The notes below the pieces were generated by a model that did no database searches, had not been told where the DNA came from, and saw only the letters and a program-made list of their open reading frames with translations. DNA of 26,300 nucleotides, taken from NCBI GenBank assembly GCA_002450905.1, contig DKAT01000081.1, positions 1-26,300 of the forward strand, read 5' to 3'. The stretch's first letter is position 1; each line of letters opens with the position of its first letter. Origin of the DNA: Spirochaetia bacterium UBA6919 (GTDB lineage: Bacteria; Spirochaetota; UBA6919). Shown here piece by piece: positions 7,538 through 14,660 of the stretch. Both the position numbers and the translations under genes were made by a program.

Positions 7538-8320
7538 TTAATAAAATATCGTAGTATTCTTTAAATGGGTTTTTAGATTATTAATACCTTCTTTGGTAAG
7601 TTTCGTTCGGTGTAATAATAATGTTTTTAAGTTTTTAAGACTTATCAGATGGTGTAATCCCTTATCTGTTATTAAAGTATCATTTAAATTAAGAAATGTT
7701 AATTTATTTAAATCTTTAATATATTCCAAACCTTTATCAGTGATTTTGTTATCTAGAAGGAAAAGTACCTGGAGATTTATTAAATTCTTTAAATATTTTA
7801 AGTCCTCATCAACAATTTTAGTTTCGCCAAGATTGATCCACTCTAGTTTCTTGATATTAGTCAGGGATTTAACTCCCTCTCCTGTGATATTATTTTTGTA
7901 TAAACCAATGGATCTTAAATTAGATAAGGATTTTAAATTAACTATTCCTTTATCAGTAATTGATGTGACAGAAATAAGTAGTCCTCTTAATTTAGTGAGT
8001 TCGCCTATTATTTTCAGATCATTGTCATTTATAGAGCTGCGTGTTAAGTTCAGCCATTTTAATTCGGGTAATTCTTTGAGTAGAATTAGAATATCCTGAG
8101 GGATTTTTTGATCAGGGAGGTCTAATTTTTCAATCTGTTTTAGATTAGCCAAAGTATAGTTATGTCCATGATCTTTTAACCATTGGAGTAATTTATCTAT
8201 ACCCGTTGAGCTATAGATTTGACCGTGTTGTTTGGGGATATTTTTATCCTGATTGGTGGGTTGACAGGATATCAGAATATAGATCACCGGTAAGATAATT
8301 ATTAATTTTTTATACATCAT
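7538..8320 (-). CDS. Leucine-rich repeat lipoprotein
   Basis: This predicted lipoprotein of about 260 residues begins MMYKKLIII and has a strong signal peptide ending in the lipobox LISC (Cys19 from this start). The frame is open to 8398 only through a TTG codon and an N-terminal stretch that does not look like protein, so I chose the ATG pair at 8320/8317 just before the signal peptide. After a spacer, seven leucine-rich repeats follow, each 24 residues except the last (25). They fit LxxLxLxxTxITDxGLxxLxxLxx, running from LKWLNL almost to the C-terminus. Such LRRs form a solenoid used for protein or ligand binding. The pattern is common in Leptospira and Planctomycetes. The target is unknown. 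It is 10 nt upstream of ctpA, suggesting an envelope role. Confidence 0.85.
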   Translation of the reverse strand: MMYKKLIIILPVIYILISCQPTNQDKNIPKQHGQIYSSTGIDKLLQWLKDHGHNYTLANLKQIEKLDLPDQKIPQDILILLKELPELKWLNLTRSSINDNDLKIIGELTKLRGLLISVTSITDKGIVNLKSLSNLRSIGLYKNNITGEGVKSLTNIKKLEWINLGETKIVDEDLKYLKNLINLQVLFLLDNKITDKGLEYIKDLNKLTFLNLNDTLITDKGLHHLISLKNLKTLLLHRTKLTKEGINNLKTHLKNTTIFY

Positions 8321-8546
8321 CCACTCACGTAAAGGAATATATTGGGTATTGGAAGATCTTAGAAAACACCTTGATCTTGACAAGATATTATTAATCAAGT
8401 AACTTTATGTAATATAATATATATATTTTTTAAAATTTTTCAATATTACGATGAAAACTATAGTAATATAGACATAATATATAAGTAATATCTAAGAAAT
8501 ATATTTGTCTTAATTTATTGATTAATATATACCTATCGAGGATAAA

Positions 8547-9593
8547 ATGATAATTCGCAAGACGTTTGAAGAGAATGAACAAAAAATATTTTCTCCCAGA
8601 GCCTGTTTGAGTATTCAGAGTAAGGGGAGGGTTCATCCTGAAGAAGAATGTCCAACTCGTACAATATTCATGCGTGATAGAGACAGGATATTGCATTCAG
8701 AAGCTTTCAGAAGGCTTAAACACAAGACACAGGTATTTTTAGTAGCCAGTAATGATTTGTATAGAACAAGACTCACGCATACCCTCGAAGTATCTGGTAT
8801 TGCCAGGACAATATCTAAAGCTCTCTTGCTGAATGAGGACTTGACTGAGGCTATTACATTGGGACATGATCTAGGACATCCCCCGTTTGGTCATGTTGGG
8901 GAACAGATATTAAATGATTTGTATAAACCTGGTTTTAAGCATAATGTTCAGAGTCTTAGGGTGGTTAATCGATTAGAAGGAGGGAAAGGATTAAATCTTT
9001 CATTTGAAGTACGGGATGGGATATTAAAACACTCGAAAGGAATGAGACCCATGCCCCCTGAGGATCATAAGGAGCAGGCTATTACATTAGAAGGGCAAAT
9101 TGTCCGGTTTGCAGATAGGATATCTTATTTGAATCATGATCTGGATGATGCTATACGTTCAGAAATGCTGGATATTCAGGATGTACCTCAAACGATTTTA
9201 AAAACTCTTGGTTATCGCTATTCTGAGAGGATTAATAAAATGGTTACTGATGTTATTACGATGAGTGAGACAAGTGATGAGATATCGATGAGTGATGATA
9301 TCCTTAGAGAGACAGAAAACCTTAAATCTTTTTTATATGAAAATGTCTATACTCACTCCAGGATTATGGAGGAAGCTGTGAAGGCTAAGAAAGTTATCTA
9401 TGATCTTTATGAATATTTTTATAAAAATACTGACTTGCTTATGGAGAAGACATCCTGGATTGATTACCAACAGGAAACCCCTATAGAAAGAAGATTAGTC
9501 GATTATATTTCTACAATGACTGATTATTACGCGCTCCGATGTCACCAAAAATATTTAACCCCTAAAAAATGGTTTAAATTGAAGGAAGATTAG
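8547..9593 (+). CDS. dgt: Deoxyguanosinetriphosphate triphosphohydrolase-like HD protein
   Basis: This 348-residue HD-superfamily enzyme should hydrolyse dNTPs (classically dGTP) to deoxynucleoside and triphosphate, controlling dNTP pools. Motifs in order are RDRDRILHSEAFRRLKHKTQVF (43-64), H78 (RLTHTLEVSGIAR), the metal-binding H107-D108 with H111 and H116 (GHDLGHPPFGH), and the fourth metal ligand D190 (RFADRISYLNHDLDDA). These are the standard family motifs, and the length matches the short dGTPase-like class. GAGG lies about 6 nt before the ATG. The gene is divergent from the LRR lipoprotein gene; a 226-nt region between their starts should hold both promoters. waaA follows after 85 nt. 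Substrate range cannot be told from sequence. Confidence 0.94.
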   Translation: MIIRKTFEENEQKIFSPRACLSIQSKGRVHPEEECPTRTIFMRDRDRILHSEAFRRLKHKTQVFLVASNDLYRTRLTHTLEVSGIARTISKALLLNEDLTEAITLGHDLGHPPFGHVGEQILNDLYKPGFKHNVQSLRVVNRLEGGKGLNLSFEVRDGILKHSKGMRPMPPEDHKEQAITLEGQIVRFADRISYLNHDLDDAIRSEMLDIQDVPQTILKTLGYRYSERINKMVTDVITMSETSDEISMSDDILRETENLKSFLYENVYTHSRIMEEAVKAKKVIYDLYEYFYKNTDLLMEKTSWIDYQQETPIERRLVDYISTMTDYYALRCHQKYLTPKKWFKLKED

Positions 9594-9678
9594 TAATTTT
9601 AAAGTATAAACAATTGATACTGCTTAGTCCGTTGAATAGATAATTATTTAATTTAAAAGAATTACTGGATTAACTGAA

Positions 9679-10959
9679 ATGATTTTTATAAGCTATCGTA
9701 TATTATTATGGGTGTTGTACCCCTTTTTAATTATTTATGCAATGTTTAGAATTACTCTCCGAAAGGATTTCATAGAGGAACATCTCTATAAACTTGGAAT
9801 GATACTACCTAACGCATCATTGAATACCAATAATATATGGATTCATGGGGTGTCTGCTGGAGAAATAGCGTCCATTACTAAATTATATAAGATATTTAAT
9901 GATCATAATTACAATATTATCCTTTCCACAACAACATCCAATGGATATGAGATGGCTAAAAAGTTTTATACATCAGCTAATCTTTATTATTTCCCTTATG
10001 ATTATCCCTTGATATGGTCAAAATGGATACATCGTTTGAAACCTAAAGTGGTTTTACTTGTGGAGCTTGAAATCTGGCCATGTCTTCTGAATATTCTTAA
10101 TAGGTCTAATATTCCTTGTGTTTTGATTAGTGGGAGGATGGGTGAAAAGGAATATAAAAGATATAAATACATACAATCCTTTTTTAAAGAGGTATTAAGC
10201 AAGATTAATATATTTATAGTCCAATCAGAAAATGATCAGAAAAGAATATCTTCTTTTAATATTTCTCCACAAAGAATTTTTAAAGAGGGATCCTTAAAAT
10301 ATGATATAGAAATACCTGATAACCCACAAAATCCTATCCATCAGATTCAATCAGGAGGAGGAAAAATAATTATAGCTGGAAGCACGCATCCATCGGAAGA
10401 ATTTATTATATTGAATTCATTTAAATCCATAATATTAAATCACCCTGAAATTAAACTCATCATGGCTCCTCGTCACATCCACAGAATATCTTCAATAAAG
10501 AAAATCACCCAATCCCTGTCCCTGAGTTATCAAACATGGTGTGATTTAAAAAATCTCGATGGAGAGAAAAGACTTACTAAAAATATATTATTGCTGGACT
10601 CAATGGGGGATTTAAGATATTTTTACAAAATAGGAGATATTATAATATTAGGAGGGACATTTACAAAACAGGTTGGTGGCCATAATCCCTTGGAGCCACT
10701 TTATTTCTCTAAAGCCATCATAACAGGTACTCATGTAAAATCCATAGAAAATATCATCAATGATCTTATATCCAATAATGCAGTAATAAAATTAGTTGAC
10801 AATGATTCTAATTTGTTAACCCATCATATTGAAGAATTGCTAAATCATGAGAGTTATTCCCGAGAAATGGGTGAGAGAGGGAAAATATATTTAAATACCC
10901 ACAAAGGAGTATCCGAAAGGACGTATAATATTATCGAAAAATTACTTGCTGAGAAATGA
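9679..10959 (+). CDS. waaA: 3-deoxy-D-manno-octulosonic acid (Kdo) transferase
   Basis: This 426-residue inner-membrane glycosyltransferase (WaaA/KdtA) adds Kdo from CMP-Kdo to the lipid A precursor. An N-terminal membrane anchor covers about 5-23. The catalytic N-terminal lobe shows IHGVSAGEIAS, with E62 equivalent to the family's base in HxxSxGE, and VELEIWPCLL at about 127-136. The C-terminal lobe contains the CMP-binding GGTFTKQVGGHNPLEP block, characteristic of WaaA. The length matches the family (about 420). There is no Kdo kinase or LpxK nearby. Its presence implies Kdo-containing LPS, which narrows the spirochaete lineages to those that make LPS. The next gene starts 31 nt after the stop. 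Confidence 0.94.
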   Translation: MIFISYRILLWVLYPFLIIYAMFRITLRKDFIEEHLYKLGMILPNASLNTNNIWIHGVSAGEIASITKLYKIFNDHNYNIILSTTTSNGYEMAKKFYTSANLYYFPYDYPLIWSKWIHRLKPKVVLLVELEIWPCLLNILNRSNIPCVLISGRMGEKEYKRYKYIQSFFKEVLSKINIFIVQSENDQKRISSFNISPQRIFKEGSLKYDIEIPDNPQNPIHQIQSGGGKIIIAGSTHPSEEFIILNSFKSIILNHPEIKLIMAPRHIHRISSIKKITQSLSLSYQTWCDLKNLDGEKRLTKNILLLDSMGDLRYFYKIGDIIILGGTFTKQVGGHNPLEPLYFSKAIITGTHVKSIENIINDLISNNAVIKLVDNDSNLLTHHIEELLNHESYSREMGERGKIYLNTHKGVSERTYNIIEKLLAEK

Positions 10960-10990
10960 TTTTAAAAAATACATTAATGGAGTGAATATT

Positions 10991-12007
10991 ATGGATAAAT
11001 ACTGGATTCATAAATTATTAATAGTTCAAATGATTCTAACAGTAATGACGTATTCTTGCGGAAAAGAGGGGAACATCCCATTTGACCTTAAAAAAATCCC
11101 TTCTACCAAAGAAATTACAAATGGAAACACCATCTATTATTCCAGTGCAATTCTCACCCTCCCTGAAACATGGAACTACAAGATCATGGATAAAAGTGAT
11201 ACCTACATTCATTTTAAAGACTCTGATGAATTAATTCATGGAAAGTTTTTAATTTATAACAAAGCATCGGGTGTTTCCCTGGATTCCCTCCTCAATAAAT
11301 ATCTAAAGAATAAGAGAGATGTAAATTTTCTATGGAAAAAAAGTTTTAGAAAAAATAATATGGATTTCAAACTTGCCCATGGATATTTAGAGTATAGTGC
11401 AAAAGATATTGAAAGACATAAAAGACATTACCAGATATATTTGGGGTTAATTCGCCATCAATCGGTAATCTATGAACTGATTATTTTAGGACGTGGGAAG
11501 GATCTTTCCATAGATAAATCGTTTTGGGGAATAATTAATTCATTTAAAATAAATAATCAATATAAAAATATTACCTGGAAAAGATATGGATTACTTGTAA
11601 GGGAAATCCCTGACTGGAAAGTAAAATCTACTTCAGATAAAGAAATCGTAAAAATGATCCATACTAAAATACCTTTATCCCTGATCATTTCACATTTAAA
11701 TAAAATTAATTCAAAAAAAGACTTTGTGTATCAGGTCAAAAAAGATATGAATAGCCGCCTCTTGTATTTAAAGGATGCCCAATATAAGTTTGAATATGAA
11801 ATTCTTTCGATGAAATTACTTGGAAAGAAGTCAGTTGTTTTGCATTGTGTTGGAAGCTGGAATAAAAATAAATTAGGGTTAAGAAGATATTATTTTAGTA
11901 ATAATAATCATATTTATATATTAGAAATTGGGTATAGCGATAAAAATTGGGAAAAGTTTAAAAAAGAATTTGAAAAGCTTTTAAAAAATATATCATTTGC
12001 AAAATGA
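10991..12007 (+). CDS. Putative lipoprotein with two similar domains
   Basis: This 338-residue protein of unknown function begins at the ATG preceded by GGAG at 10979-10982. The frame opens earlier only via a TTG inside waaA. A hydrophobic signal segment (8-20) leads to Cys23 (TYSC), an acceptable but not ideal lipobox. Two halves of the mature protein look alike in layout. Each has an LPETW- or IPDW-type start, a run of alternating strands, a helix with the SLDSLL or SLIISHL pattern, then closing strands and a helix. This resembles the PsbP/DcrB-type alpha/beta fold, but only by layout, and I would not name a family. It is rich in Lys, Asn and Ile, like its neighbours. It is probably in a transcript with dgt and waaA. 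Confidence 0.7.
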   Translation: MDKYWIHKLLIVQMILTVMTYSCGKEGNIPFDLKKIPSTKEITNGNTIYYSSAILTLPETWNYKIMDKSDTYIHFKDSDELIHGKFLIYNKASGVSLDSLLNKYLKNKRDVNFLWKKSFRKNNMDFKLAHGYLEYSAKDIERHKRHYQIYLGLIRHQSVIYELIILGRGKDLSIDKSFWGIINSFKINNQYKNITWKRYGLLVREIPDWKVKSTSDKEIVKMIHTKIPLSLIISHLNKINSKKDFVYQVKKDMNSRLLYLKDAQYKFEYEILSMKLLGKKSVVLHCVGSWNKNKLGLRRYYFSNNNHIYILEIGYSDKNWEKFKKEFEKLLKNISFAK

Positions 12008-12153
12008 ATAGTTATATTTTGGAATACGATATTAATAAAAATATAATAAAGGGTTCTAAATAGTTTCTCCAGGAATATTGAAAATTATTTAAATAATTTG
12101 TAATGATTTTCAATTTCAAATGTATAATCTATAAAAATAAAATGGAGACTATA

Positions 12154-12330
12154 ATGACACTTAGTATTCTTGAAAAAAAACAGATCATAGATCAGAACCA
12201 CAAAGAAAGACAATTTGTTCTTTTCACTCGTGAAGAATTAGAAATATTAAATAAAGTTAAACCTACCTATAGAGGGATTCAGAATATAAAAAAATTAAAA
12301 CATCTCTTTCATGGTCAGCTTGTAAAATAA
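12154..12330 (+). CDS. Small basic protein of unknown function (58 aa)
   Basis: I place the start at the ATG with GGAG at 12144-12147, giving 58 residues beginning MTLSILEKKQ. The frame is also open back to an ATG at 12103, but that extension lacks a ribosome binding site and is unlike protein. The sequence is charged, with a helical middle (FTREELEILNKVKP) and a basic tail (RGIQNIKKLKHLFHGQLVK). There is no signal peptide, membrane segment or known motif. It lies 146 nt after the lipoprotein gene and ends 2 nt before the convergent folP. The good ribosome binding site argues that it is real. The function is unknown; nucleic-acid binding is a guess from charge only. Confidence 0.55.
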   Translation: MTLSILEKKQIIDQNHKERQFVLFTREELEILNKVKPTYRGIQNIKKLKHLFHGQLVK

Positions 12331-12332
12331 TG

Positions 12333-13133
12333 TTAATCACTCTCACGAATGGCATGAATCATAGTTAAACCATCACACAGTCCCTTGACGTTATGTGTTC
12401 GAATAAAATCAACTCCTTCAAGATAACACCAAATTTCACTGGCAAGGGTGCCAAAATCTCTTTCTGCCACAGATCGATTAAGAACATTTCCTATAAAGGA
12501 TTTTCTTGACGTCGAAATATAAATTGGTTTATGGAGTTCTTTTAAAATAGAGATTTGTTTTAATATTGATAAACTAACTCCAGGATTGGAGCTTAAAAAA
12601 AATCCCATACCAGGATCTATAATAATATTCTTCTCAGGAATACCAAACCGGATTAATTTGTTGATTTTTTTATCAAAAAAGTGCAAAATATCATGTATAG
12701 AAACTTCTTTGTCATATTCTATTTTTTGAGCCCTGCCTTGGTTATTTCTAGAAAACATAATCACAACAGGGACACCATACGATTTTATAATTTCTTGGGA
12801 ATACTTGTTATGAAGGGCGGTAATATCGTTAATCATATCAACACCCTCCTCCAGTACACGTTTCATCACTTCAGGTTGATAAGTGTCGATAGAAATGAAA
12901 TAGTTTTGTTGTTTTAAATTCTGAATAACTGGAATGAGTCGATGAATCTCTTCTTCAATGCTAATGTCTTCACTATCAGGATGACTGGATTGAGCACCAA
13001 TATCCAGTAAATTTGCTCCCTGACATATCAATTCATTTGCCTTAGTAATTGCTGATTCTTTTGATAAATAGAATCCGCCATCTGAAAAAGAATCTGATGT
13101 AATATTTAATATACCAGCAATTTTACATTTCAT
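12333..13133 (-). CDS. folP: Dihydropteroate synthase, variant active site
   Basis: This 266-residue TIM-barrel enzyme should condense 6-hydroxymethyl-dihydropterin pyrophosphate with p-aminobenzoate in folate synthesis. Canonical elements are GILNITSDSFSDGG (7-20), ISIDTY (80-85), MINDITA (100-106), IIDPGMGF (171-178) and SRKSFIG (209-215), with RTHN near the end. Departures are clear. Loop 2, normally GGESTRPG, reads GAQSSHPDSE (46-55), so the Thr-Arg pair contacting pABA and sulfonamides is Ser-His. The usual DPGIGFGK reads DPGMGFFLSS, dropping that Lys. I believe a GMGFFL-type DHPS subgroup exists in other bacteria, so this may be a recognised variant rather than decay. No folate gene neighbours it. 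Start lacks a clear Shine-Dalgarno. Confidence 0.88.
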   Translation of the reverse strand: MKCKIAGILNITSDSFSDGGFYLSKESAITKANELICQGANLLDIGAQSSHPDSEDISIEEEIHRLIPVIQNLKQQNYFISIDTYQPEVMKRVLEEGVDMINDITALHNKYSQEIIKSYGVPVVIMFSRNNQGRAQKIEYDKEVSIHDILHFFDKKINKLIRFGIPEKNIIIDPGMGFFLSSNPGVSLSILKQISILKELHKPIYISTSRKSFIGNVLNRSVAERDFGTLASEIWCYLEGVDFIRTHNVKGLCDGLTMIHAIRESD

Positions 13134-13259
13134 ATTTTAAAATATGACTAAATAATTCAAATAATTGACGATTTTTTTAAAAAAAAGAAAATATATTAAA
13201 GTTGAAAGGAATAATTAGAAATTATTAATATTTTATAAAATATGGATAAAACCATAGTC

Positions 13260-13329
13260 ATTTTCGGCATTTTATTGAATCTACTTTAGCGAAAATCATA
13301 ATTTTTTATTTGACAAAATACAATTTTCG
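13260..13329 (+). promoter_or_regulatory. Three ATTTTCG boxes around the flagellin promoter
   Basis: The heptamer ATTTTCG occurs at 13260-13266, its complement CGAAAAT at 13290-13296, and ATTTTCG again at 13323-13329 inside the -35/-10 spacer of the flagellin promoter. Start-to-start distances are 30 and 33 nt, near three helical turns. The alternating orientation makes two overlapping inverted repeats flanking the -35. This could be an operator for a regulator of flaB. It could also be chance in AT-rich DNA. Confidence 0.35.
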
Positions 13330-13338
13330 TTTTATAAT
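13310..13338 (+). promoter_or_regulatory. Consensus sigma70-type promoter of flaB
   Basis: A perfect TTGACA (13310-13315), a 17-nt spacer and a perfect TATAAT (13333-13338) precede the flagellin gene. Transcription should start near 13345, giving a leader of about 53 nt with AAGGAGG just before the ATG. The match suggests strong housekeeping-sigma expression rather than sigma28 control, consistent with an abundant filament protein. No sigma28-like TAAA-N15-GCCGATAA pattern is seen here. Confidence 0.88.
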
Positions 13339-13397
13339 TAACTTTGATTGGTAATCAATTCACAAAACGGATTGTCACAATATTTCAAGGAGGGCTT

Positions 13398-14369
13398 ATG
13401 ATCATCAATCATAACCTGAGTGCTATTGCAGCTCACAGGTATCTCAAAATTAACACCCACAATATTAACACCAACATGAGAAAACTATCATCTGGTCTTC
13501 GAATCACTCGAGGAGGAGATGATGCATCTGGTCTGGCTGTATCAGAAAAGATGAAAGCTCAAATCAGAGGTCTCAATCAGGCCAGTCGAAACGCTCAGGA
13601 TGGAATCTCAATGATTCAAACTGCTGAAGGTTGGCTTAACGAAACCCAATCTATTCTTCATCGTATGAGAGAACTAGCTGTTCAATCAGCTAATGGTACT
13701 TATACAAATGAAGACCGTCAACAAATCAATACTGAAATTGCTCAACTCGTTGATGAAATTGACAGAATTGCCTCTCAAGCTGAATTCAACACAATGACCC
13801 TGTTGAAAGGTGGATTCAGAAATATGAAAGCCAGTAAAGACGGTGGTACACCTGCTTCTGAAAAAGGGGATGGTAAATCTCCATTCCGAAATATTCCAAA
13901 TCCAACTCCAGGTGGACCTGATAGTCAAAACACTGTCAACAAGGATGGAGGAATCTATTTTCATGTAGGAGCAAATATGGATCAGAGAGAAGCTGCCTAT
14001 ATTGGCAACATGTCCGCTGCCGCTTTGGGTCTCTCAAAACCTGAAACTGGTGGAAAAAGAGATCTTTTGGTTACTTATCTTAATCAAGATGCTGCAAATA
14101 AAGCCATCTTTACTGTAGATAAGGCTTTGAAGGCTGTTAGCAGACAGCGTGCTGATCTGGGAGCATTCCAGAACAGATTAGAACATACCATTCGTGGTGT
14201 GGACATAGCTGCTGAAAATCTTCAGAGTGCTGAATCCTTTATTAGAGATCTTGACATGGCACATGAAATGGTGGATTTTGTTAAAAATCAAATCCTTTCA
14301 CAGGCAACTGGCTCCATGCTCGCTCAGGCAAATTTACGTCCTCAAGTTATTCTAAGAGTGCTGGGATAA
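13398..14369 (+). CDS. flaB: Spirochaetal-type flagellin (periplasmic flagellum core)
   Basis: This 323-residue flagellin polymerises into the periplasmic flagellar filament core. The start is the ATG preceded by AAGGAGG. It yields MIINHNLSA, the standard spirochaetal FlaB start; the frame upstream opens only at a TTG. The N-terminal D0/D1 domain covers 1-140, including LSSGLRITRGGDDASGLAVSEKM and QIRGLNQASRNAQDG. FHVGANMDQREAAYIG (188-203) is a FlaB signature. The C-terminal D1/D0 helices cover about 240-323, with RADLGAFQNRLEH and FVKNQILSQATGSMLAQANL. Residues about 141-185 are a Gly/Pro/Lys-rich, low-complexity insertion absent from the usual 280-odd-residue FlaBs. Codon use is more GC-balanced than the neighbours, as expected for a highly expressed gene. 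It has its own strong promoter and no flagellar neighbours. Confidence 0.96.
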   Translation: MIINHNLSAIAAHRYLKINTHNINTNMRKLSSGLRITRGGDDASGLAVSEKMKAQIRGLNQASRNAQDGISMIQTAEGWLNETQSILHRMRELAVQSANGTYTNEDRQQINTEIAQLVDEIDRIASQAEFNTMTLLKGGFRNMKASKDGGTPASEKGDGKSPFRNIPNPTPGGPDSQNTVNKDGGIYFHVGANMDQREAAYIGNMSAAALGLSKPETGGKRDLLVTYLNQDAANKAIFTVDKALKAVSRQRADLGAFQNRLEHTIRGVDIAAENLQSAESFIRDLDMAHEMVDFVKNQILSQATGSMLAQANLRPQVILRVLG

Positions 14370-14374
14370 CATTA

Positions 14375-14416
14375 TTTCTTATGGGGGTTCTTAAATATGT
14401 GGATCCCCTTAAGAAA
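14375..14416 (+). terminator. Hairpin just after flaB (terminator or 3' stabiliser)
   Basis: Six nt after the flaB stop, TTTCTTA-T-GGGG (14375-14386) can pair with CCCC-T-TAAGAAA (14405-14416). The stem is 11 bp with one T-T mismatch and an 18-nt loop. It is followed by AACAAAATC rather than a T-tract, so it is not a canonical intrinsic terminator. It may protect the 3' end of an abundant mRNA, or act with the weaker ACAAAATC/GATTTTGT repeat just downstream. Confidence 0.45.
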
Positions 14417-14527
14417 ACAAAATCACTTGTTTCTCACATTACAATAGATTTTGTCTTAAAATATTAATTACTGCATTATAATCTTGTATAAAATAGTTAA
14501 TAATCTATTAATCTTCTTTAATTATCC

Positions 14528-14575
14528 TGATCAAAACATTTTTTTCTTGACTCCTTATTATGATCAAGGTAAATT
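14528..14575 (+). promoter_or_regulatory. Probable promoter with flanking TGATCAA repeats
   Basis: TTGACT (14547-14552), a 17-nt spacer and TAAATT (14570-14575) form a plausible sigma70 promoter about 85 nt upstream of the coiled-coil gene. TGATCAA is directly repeated at 14528-14534 and 14561-14567, 33 nt apart, on either side of the -35. The repeat contains the palindrome TGATCA and could be an operator. Support is from pattern only. Confidence 0.45.
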
Positions 14576-14660
14576 AAACATTGGATTTTAAATGATATTA
14601 AATCAGTGAAAAATCATAATAATTTGTAATATATTAAAACAAAGGATTTAAGGAGATATA

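Noticed and set aside
7593..8099. 168-codon plus-strand frame opposite the LRR gene
   Set aside because: It is the shadow of regular LRR codons. The minus-strand protein has perfect 24-residue periodicity and a lipobox.
8321..8398. Longer N-terminus for the LRR lipoprotein from 8398
   Set aside because: That start is TTG without a ribosome binding site, and it would bury the lipoprotein signal peptide.
13344..13397. N-terminal extension of FlaB
   Set aside because: It starts at TTG and overlaps the predicted transcript start. AAGGAGG and the family start MIINHN fix the ATG at 13398.
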